A stretch of 10,781 nt of DNA, taken from Deltaproteobacteria bacterium (GTDB lineage Bacteria; Desulfobacterota; JAENJC01). Of this stretch, positions 6,883-10,781 are shown piece after piece. The notes beneath the pieces are model-generated. The model did no database searches and was not told the DNA's origin. It saw nothing but the letters and a program-made list of their open reading frames with translations. The first letter of the stretch is position 1. The number at the start of each line of letters is the position of its first letter. Location of the stretch: contig JACQYJ010000045.1 in assembly GCA_016208525.1 (NCBI GenBank), forward strand, positions 1 through 10,781, read 5' to 3'. The translations under genes and the position numbers were made by a program.

Positions 6883-7244
6883 GATATCTCAAACGCATTC
6901 CTTATCACCCTCACATCAATTTTTTCACCTGACAGAATCACAGCCACTACATCAAACCTTGCAGGGCTGTTAAACAGCTTCTTCCTTGAGATATAGAACT
7001 GCGCGGCCTTCGTCATCTGGCGCTGTTTCCTCCGATTTACAGCCTCTTCAGGGAGGCCGAATTTATTGGAGCTTCGGGTTTTGACCTCAACAAACACCAG
7101 AACCCCTTTGTCTACGGCTACAATATCTATCTCGCCCAGAGGACAGCAGAAATTGCGTTCAACTATCTTGTAACCCTCTCTGGCAAGAAAGGAGGCAGCG
7201 GCATCTTCCCCCTTTTTACCTCTGGATATCCGCTCCATTGTCAT
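6879..7244 (-). CDS. yraN: YraN/UPF0102 family nuclease-fold protein
   Basis: A 121-residue cytosolic protein of the UPF0102 (YraN) family, which has a Holliday-junction-resolvase-like endonuclease fold. Its biochemical role is not settled. The fold's active-site pattern is visible: GRK-like SRGKKGEDAAASFL at the N-terminus, GEIDIVA with Glu38 and Asp40, then VFVEVKTRSS with Glu53 and Lys55 (a PD-(D/E)xK arrangement), and FDVVAV near the end. Length is normal for the family. The start at 7244 (MTMER) has no clear RBS, and the second Met two codons on is equally possible. It stands alone on the minus strand. In many genomes it follows rnhB, which is not present in the 250 bases upstream. The stop codon is provided by a palindromic repeat (6854-6882), so the last residues may differ from the ancestral tail. 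Confidence 0.93.
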   Translation of the reverse strand: MTMERISRGKKGEDAAASFLAREGYKIVERNFCCPLGEIDIVAVDKGVLVFVEVKTRSSNKFGLPEEAVNRRKQRQMTKAAQFYISRKKLFNSPARFDVVAVILSGEKIDVRVIRNAFEIS

Positions 7245-7346
7245 ATCGGCATTAGAGACGATTCAGATGGAAAAATCAATACCCCCTTTCCATTTTTTCT
7301 TCATCTTGCTATCCTCAAAAAAATTCATTCGTAAAAAGACAGCCTT

Positions 7347-7425
7347 AACCGCAAAGACGCAAAGAACGCAAAGTTAACATCTGCTTTTTAAAGTCTTTCT
7401 TTGCGACCTTAGCGCCTTGGCGGTG
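7347..7425. repeat. Inverted CGCAAAG repeat upstream of tldD
   Basis: The left arm at 7347-7373 carries three iterated GCAAAG units (ACCGCAAAGACGCAAAG and on). The right arm at 7395-7425 is its imperfect reverse complement (CTTTGCGACCTTAGCGCC to CGGTG). The arms can form a long hairpin with a loop of about 21 bases. It is related to the outer arms at 4313-4434, with the same CGCA-AAG/CGCAGAG periodicity. It lies in the divergent yraN-tldD gap, where promoters would be expected. I see no clear promoter there. Confidence 0.75.
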
Positions 7426-7492
7426 AAAACGGTTTTACGGCTTATTTTAAATGGCTTCTATAAGCCCCAAGATTTCTACAAGCAGAGGGAAC

Positions 7493-8875
7493 ATGTCTGT
7501 AAATATAGACTTTAAAAAGATACTGAAGGCTGCCCTTAAAGATGGTGGAGAGTTCGCTGATATCTTCGTGGAGAGGTCTATAACCACCTCTATAACTTGC
7601 GAGGACAACAGGATTGAAAAGGTGATATCCGGGATAGACAGCGGCGCCGGCATACGGGTGATATTCAACAAGAGGTCTGCTTATGCCTTTTCCAACGACC
7701 TCTCTGATACATCCCTCCTTTCGCTGGCCGAATTTGCCGCCAAGGCGGCAAGAGGCGACATCAATGCGGCGGTTATGGATATTAGAAAAAAAGAGGCGTC
7801 TATAAGGTTTGATATAAAAAAAGCGCCGTGGGACATCCCTGTAACAGAAAAGGCAGGGCTCGTGGAAAGGGCCAACAGGACGGCGCGAGGGTATGACAAC
7901 AGGATAAGGCAGGCAGCTGTTATATACAGGGACTCTCTACAGGAGGTGACCATTGCCAACTCCGAAGGGCTCCTTTGCGAAGACCGGAGGGTAGGGACTG
8001 TGTTTCTGGTCCAGGTGGTGGCTGCGGATGGAGATATTGTCCAGACCGGATACGAGCCCATAGGCGGCCATGCAGGCTTCGAGATATTTGATGCCGTTTC
8101 TCCTGAGGAGGTGGCATCTGCCGCATGCAGGAGAGGCATCATGATGCTCTCCGCAAGGAAGGCGCCCGCAGGAAAGATGCCGGTGGCGCTATCCTCTGAT
8201 GCCGGCGGGACGATGGTACATGAGGCTGTAGGGCATGGCCTTGAGGCAGACCTGGCACAGCAGGGGCTTTCGGTATATACAGGTAAGATCGGGGAGCAGA
8301 TAGCATCGAAACTGATAACTGTTATTGACGATTCTACCCTCCCTGGAAGACGCGGCTCTTTTGCCTTCGACGACGAAGGGACCGAATCCAGAAAAAGGGT
8401 GCTGATAGAAAACGGCGTCCTCAAGGGGTATATGTACGACAGGCTGACCGCAATGAAGGACGGTGTGACCTCTACAGGTAACGGGAGAAGGGAGTCGTAT
8501 CAGCATCAGCCAATACCAAGGATGACCAATACCCTGATAGCTCCAGGCTCTGGAAGCCCTGAAGAGATTGTAAAATCAGTTGAAAAAGGGTTGTTTGTCA
8601 AGAAGATGGGTGGAGGACAGGTAAATACAGTAAACGGCGATTTCGTCTTTGAGGTAACAGAGGGGTATCTCATAGAAAAGGGGAGCATAGGGGAGCCTGT
8701 CCGGGGCGCAACCCTTACAGGAAACGGTCCCGCAGTCCTCAGGATGATAGACATGGTAGGAAATGATCAGGGCTTTTCCATAGGCACCTGCGGCAAGGAC
8801 GGTCAGGGCGCTCCGGTCTCAGATGCCCAGCCGACCTTGAGGATACCGGAGATAATAGTCGGAGGACATATTTAG
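7493..8875 (+). CDS. tldD: TldD family metalloprotease
   Basis: TldD is the catalytic zinc subunit of the TldD/TldE (PmbA) protease, known for maturing microcin B17 and degrading unfolded peptides, including the CcdA antitoxin in E. coli. The chosen start gives 460 residues, near the family norm. The metal motif HEAVGH (HExxxH) is at residues 243-248 in MVHEAVGHGLEAD, and the distal cysteine ligand is Cys433 in IGTCGKDGQG. DDEGTESRKRVLIENGVLKGYMYDR and RMTNTLIAPG are further family blocks. ATG 7493 is preferred because AGAGGG stands just before it (short spacing) and MSVNIDFKKIL aligns with normal TldD N-termini. An in-frame ATG at 7451 would add 14 unusual residues and has no RBS. No tldE/pmbA partner is seen in the window. 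The stop is 4 bases before tsaD, so the two are probably one transcript. Confidence 0.95.
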   Translation: MSVNIDFKKILKAALKDGGEFADIFVERSITTSITCEDNRIEKVISGIDSGAGIRVIFNKRSAYAFSNDLSDTSLLSLAEFAAKAARGDINAAVMDIRKKEASIRFDIKKAPWDIPVTEKAGLVERANRTARGYDNRIRQAAVIYRDSLQEVTIANSEGLLCEDRRVGTVFLVQVVAADGDIVQTGYEPIGGHAGFEIFDAVSPEEVASAACRRGIMMLSARKAPAGKMPVALSSDAGGTMVHEAVGHGLEADLAQQGLSVYTGKIGEQIASKLITVIDDSTLPGRRGSFAFDDEGTESRKRVLIENGVLKGYMYDRLTAMKDGVTSTGNGRRESYQHQPIPRMTNTLIAPGSGSPEEIVKSVEKGLFVKKMGGGQVNTVNGDFVFEVTEGYLIEKGSIGEPVRGATLTGNGPAVLRMIDMVGNDQGFSIGTCGKDGQGAPVSDAQPTLRIPEIIVGGHI

Positions 8876-8879
8876 GCAG

Positions 8880-9887
8880 ATGATAGTCCTCGGTATAGAG
8901 ACGTCGTGTGACGAAACTGCCGCCGCTGTATTTGACGGCAAAAAAGTCCTTTCAGATATAGTCTCATCCCAGATCGACATCCATAACAAATACGGGGGGA
9001 TTGTCCCTGAACTTGCAGCAAGAAGGCATATGGAGATGCTCCTTCCCGTAGTCCATGAGGCCCTGCAAGTGGCAGGAGTCTCTATAAACGGCATTGAAGG
9101 GGTGGCAGTCACCCAGGGCCCCGGACTGATAGGCGCCCTCCTCGTCGGAGTATCATTCGCCAAGGCCCTTGCATATACAAAAAAGCTCCCAATGGTTGGC
9201 GTAAACCATATCGAAGGGCATATATCCGCAATCCTTCTCGAAGAAAAGGTGACGTTTCCATACCTCGGCCTGGTCGTCTCCGGGGGGCACACCTCTCTTT
9301 ATATAGTCAATGGCATTGGAAGTTACAGGCACCTTGGCTCTACAAGGGACGATGCGGCGGGAGAGGCCCTGGACAAGGCGGGAAAGCTTCTGGGACTCGG
9401 ATACCCTGCGGGGGCCGTAATAGACAGGCTTGCCGAAGGGGCCGACCCTAAAATTATAAAATTCCCCAAGGCCATGATACATGAAAGCCAGTACGACTTC
9501 AGTTTCAGCGGCCTCAAGACATTCCTTGCAAACCTTGTTCACAAGGAAGGGAAGGAATTCGCGGAAAAGAATCTTAACGCAATAGCTGCCGGGTATCTGG
9601 AGACAGTGGTTGACATGCTGGTTGATAAGACCGTGAAGGCAGCCAGGGAAAACATGTTAAATACCATTGTAATTGCCGGAGGAGTAGCTGCAAACTCAAG
9701 GCTCCGGCAGAAGATGAGAGAGGCAGGTGCAGAATTTGGTAAAATGGTTTTGTACCCGTCAATACCTCTGTGCACAGATAACGCATCCATGATCGCCCAT
9801 CTCGGCCACAGTTACCTGGGGATGGGGAAGAGGTCCGGCCTTGATATGAACGGGATACCGGACTGGCCGCTGCCGGAGGGACTATAG
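8880..9887 (+). CDS. tsaD: tRNA N6-threonylcarbamoyladenosine synthase subunit TsaD
   Basis: TsaD (Kae1/YgjD family) transfers the threonylcarbamoyl group from TC-AMP to A37 of ANN-decoding tRNAs, working with TsaB, TsaE and TsaC in the cytosol. It has 335 residues, normal length. Visible features: ASKHA-fold phosphate loop GIETSCDETAAAV (5-17), GGIVPELAARRH (39-50), metal-binding His110 and His114 in NHIEGH, VSGGHTSL (133-140), and the C-terminal GGVAANSRLR and YPSIPLCTDNASMIA with the third ligand region. ATG 8880 follows the tldD stop by 4 bases. The RBS is weak (GGAGG lies 14 bases away), which fits coupling to tldD translation. The family is essential or nearly so in most bacteria, and nothing here suggests damage. 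Confidence 0.98.
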   Translation: MIVLGIETSCDETAAAVFDGKKVLSDIVSSQIDIHNKYGGIVPELAARRHMEMLLPVVHEALQVAGVSINGIEGVAVTQGPGLIGALLVGVSFAKALAYTKKLPMVGVNHIEGHISAILLEEKVTFPYLGLVVSGGHTSLYIVNGIGSYRHLGSTRDDAAGEALDKAGKLLGLGYPAGAVIDRLAEGADPKIIKFPKAMIHESQYDFSFSGLKTFLANLVHKEGKEFAEKNLNAIAAGYLETVVDMLVDKTVKAARENMLNTIVIAGGVAANSRLRQKMREAGAEFGKMVLYPSIPLCTDNASMIAHLGHSYLGMGKRSGLDMNGIPDWPLPEGL

Positions 9888-10085
9888 GTCAACAAGCATG
9901 CTCCCGGGACCTCTCATCGGCTTGCCGCAATTCACATTAGACACCATCCCCCTCATCCTCTCCAGCAGCCTCACTATTCCAATCATATTCAGCTTCCAGT
10001 ATTCTTTCTTATCCTTGCAACCTCCTTCTGGTCTTCCATCAGATGAAGAACTGCCGCAGTTGAAAGTATTTATTTCAAGTTGACA
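9882..10085 (-). other. Open minus-strand frame, possible gene relic
   Basis: Between tsaD and the toxin-antitoxin promoter the minus strand has an open frame of 67 codons bounded by TGA (10086-10088) and TAG (9882-9884). It reads like protein rather than noise: a KDKKEYWKLNMIGIVRLLERM helix-like segment flanked by two NCG motifs (FNCGSSSSDG and NVNCGKPMRG), ending GPGSMLVDL. There is no start codon with an RBS at its 5' side. The first Met is mid-frame. It overlaps the tsaD stop by 6 bases. I do not recognise the family. It may be a C-terminal fragment left by a deletion, or chance. This gap otherwise holds only the promoter and operator. Confidence 0.3.
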
Positions 10086-10108
10086 TCAACACAATAGCGG
10101 GTAATAAT
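10080..10108 (+). promoter_or_regulatory. Sigma-70 promoter of the toxin-antitoxin operon
   Basis: A perfect -35 box TTGACA (10080-10085), a 17-base spacer, and AATAAT (10103-10108), matching 5 of 6 bases of TATAAT. The predicted transcript would start near 10115, giving a leader of about 30 bases with the RBS GGGGAGG (10133-10139) 7 bases before ATG 10147. Confidence 0.7.
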
Positions 10109-10127
10109 AAGTATTACTTGGTAATAC
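10101..10127. promoter_or_regulatory. Phased operator half-sites for the antitoxin
   Basis: Three half-sites begin exactly 10 bp apart in alternating orientation: GTAATA (10101), GTATTAC (10111) and GTAATAC (10121). The second and third form a perfect inverted repeat around TTG. A further GTATTA starts at 10142, about two helical turns on, next to the start codon. The first site covers the -10 box. Ribbon-helix-helix antitoxins commonly bind such arrays and repress their own operon. The binding itself is inferred. Confidence 0.65.
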
Positions 10128-10146
10128 CTTTTGGGGAGGTTGTATT

Positions 10147-10434
10147 ATGCAAATCCAAACAAAGCCAGTAGGAGTGAAGCTTGACAATGACCTGAGGGAA
10201 CGACTAAAGAAGCTGGGAACAACCAAGCGCCGTTCACCCCACTGGATAATGCGGGAGGCAATCAGGGAATACGTAGAGAGGGAGGAGGCGGCGGAAAAGC
10301 TACTACAGGAGACGATTGAGCGGTGGAAAGCCTATCAGAAGGATGGGAAACAGATTAGCAATGAGGCAATGATTGCCTGGCTGGATACGTGGGGTTCGGA
10401 TAAAGAAACCGGGCGGCCATTATGCGAAAAGTAG
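10147..10434 (+). CDS. Ribbon-helix-helix (CopG/ParD-like) antitoxin
   Basis: A 95-residue antitoxin of a type II module. The N-terminal half is a ribbon-helix-helix DNA-binding domain: strand TKPVGVKLD (5-13), helix 1 DLRERLKKLG (15-24), turn RRSPHWI, helix 2 MREAIREYVEREE (35-47). The C-terminal half (about 48-95) is a charged helix ending in ISNEAMIAWLDTWGSDKETGRPLCEK, the kind of tail that wraps around and blocks a RelE/ParE toxin. It has its own promoter and operator and a strong GGGGAGG RBS, and its end overlaps the toxin start by 13 bases. Expected behaviour: it neutralises the toxin and represses the operon, more strongly with toxin bound. The RHH fold is clear. The exact subfamily name is not. 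Confidence 0.9.
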   Translation: MQIQTKPVGVKLDNDLRERLKKLGTTKRRSPHWIMREAIREYVEREEAAEKLLQETIERWKAYQKDGKQISNEAMIAWLDTWGSDKETGRPLCEK

Positions 10435-10709
10435 TATGGCTTGATGAAGCGGTAGAGGATGTTGTCAGGCTGCGTGAATTTATTGAACCTCATAACAGGG
10501 AGGCTGCAATCCGGGCTGCCAAGGCTATACAAAACGGCACAAAGATATTGGAGGGATACCCGAATATAGCCCATCCTGTCGAAGTCATGCCGGATTATAA
10601 TGATCTGATTATTCCATTTGGGGCCGGCAACTACGTGCTTCGTTACCGGATAGAGGGCGGCTGCGTCTACGTTATCGGAGTCCGGCACAGCAGAGAAGAG
10701 AGCGCCTGA
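10422..10709 (+). CDS. RelE/ParE-family toxin
   Basis: A 95-residue toxin of the RelE/ParE superfamily, normal length. The start ATG lies inside the antitoxin gene, overlapping by 13 bases in another frame, so translation is coupled. Visible parts: strand RKVVWLDEAVEDVVRL and a helical hairpin through REAAIRAAKAIQNGTKIL (26-43), a PNIAHPVEVMPDYNDLIIPF core, and the C-terminal strands YVLRYRIEGGCVYVIGVRHSREE (71-93), with the VYVIGVRHSR end typical of the family. RelE types cut mRNA on the ribosome and ParE types poison gyrase. Sequence alone does not choose, though the VRHSRE tail is common in both. No frameshift or missing block is seen, so the toxin is probably intact. Confidence 0.9.
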   Translation: MRKVVWLDEAVEDVVRLREFIEPHNREAAIRAAKAIQNGTKILEGYPNIAHPVEVMPDYNDLIIPFGAGNYVLRYRIEGGCVYVIGVRHSREESA

Positions 10710-10743
10710 TTGCCAGAGGGGGATGATAAAATTTAATTGCAAC

Positions 10744-10781
10744 CTAAAGCATGAGAACACAGAGAAGTAAAGGGTTTTAAA
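10744..10781. repeat. CATGCTTTAG/CACAGAG dispersed repeat, copy 2 (cut by window end)
   Basis: This is the inverted counterpart of 6771-6800: CTAAAGCATGAGAA (10744-10757) and AAGGGTTTTAAA at the end match the reverse complement of copy 1. Here the CACAGAGAAGT stretch is retained, while copy 1 has lost 9 bases. It lies 35 bases after the toxin stop and runs off the window. Confidence 0.65.

Noticed and set aside
7681..8424. Long minus-strand open frame (247 codons) opposite tldD
   Set aside because: It is the antisense of the conserved TldD frame including the HExxxH region, with no recognisable domain. It is low-complexity Ser/Ala/Pro-rich and follows from codon bias on the other strand.
9898..10083. 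Plus-strand 61-codon hydrophobic open frame after tsaD
   Set aside because: There is no RBS before its ATG and the composition looks like the antisense of the more protein-like minus-strand frame.
7493..10709. Functional link between tldD and the toxin-antitoxin operon, since TldD/E can degrade the CcdA antitoxin
   Set aside because: tsaD lies between them, the operon has its own promoter, and the antitoxin is not recognisably CcdA. Proximity alone is not evidence.

Overview
The window reads as a chromosomal segment of a bacterium of roughly balanced GC, probably an anaerobic or environmental lineage such as Nitrospirota or Desulfobacterota. That placement is inference, based on the short ThiC, the style of the genes and the many GC-rich palindromic repeats. 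No rRNA or tRNA is present to settle it. Most of the window is housekeeping and cofactor metabolism, and nearly every longer gap is filled with short palindromic repeats.

Left part (1-3304): the 3' two thirds of an MMPL/RND-type membrane exporter, cut by the window edge, then two broken genes. The first is a class I SAM methyltransferase that has lost its N-terminal SAM-binding motif at a CCCCC/GGGGG palindrome and carries a TAG 14 codons before its likely original stop. The second is an mtnP-like methylthioadenosine phosphorylase in which about 20 codons around the phosphate-binding Arg-His segment are missing, with a frame change.

Middle (3318-6607): a double-hairpin repeat, a PfkB-family sugar kinase, a composite inverted repeat, then thiC and metF separated by one base. 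ThiC makes the thiamine pyrimidine from AIR by radical-SAM chemistry, and MetF makes 5-methyl-THF for methionine. With mtnP and the kinase this suggests a methionine/SAM/5'-deoxyadenosine theme, now possibly impaired because mtnP is broken. No TPP riboswitch is visible before thiC, where a repeat fills the leader.

Right part (6732-10781): yraN on the minus strand, its stop codon lying inside a repeat, then tldD and tsaD in a tight plus-strand pair (modulator protease and tRNA t6A synthesis). A degraded minus-strand frame follows. Last comes a complete type II toxin-antitoxin operon (ribbon-helix-helix antitoxin, RelE/ParE-type toxin) with a near-consensus sigma-70 promoter. Its -10 region is overlapped by alternating half-sites spaced exactly 10 bp apart. 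The window ends inside an inverted copy of a repeat also seen at 6771-6800, so the segment from yraN to the toxin lies between oppositely oriented repeat copies.

I saw no convincing new multi-gene system. The most notable signals are the two decayed genes, the repeat-made gene ends, and the phased operator of the toxin-antitoxin operon.
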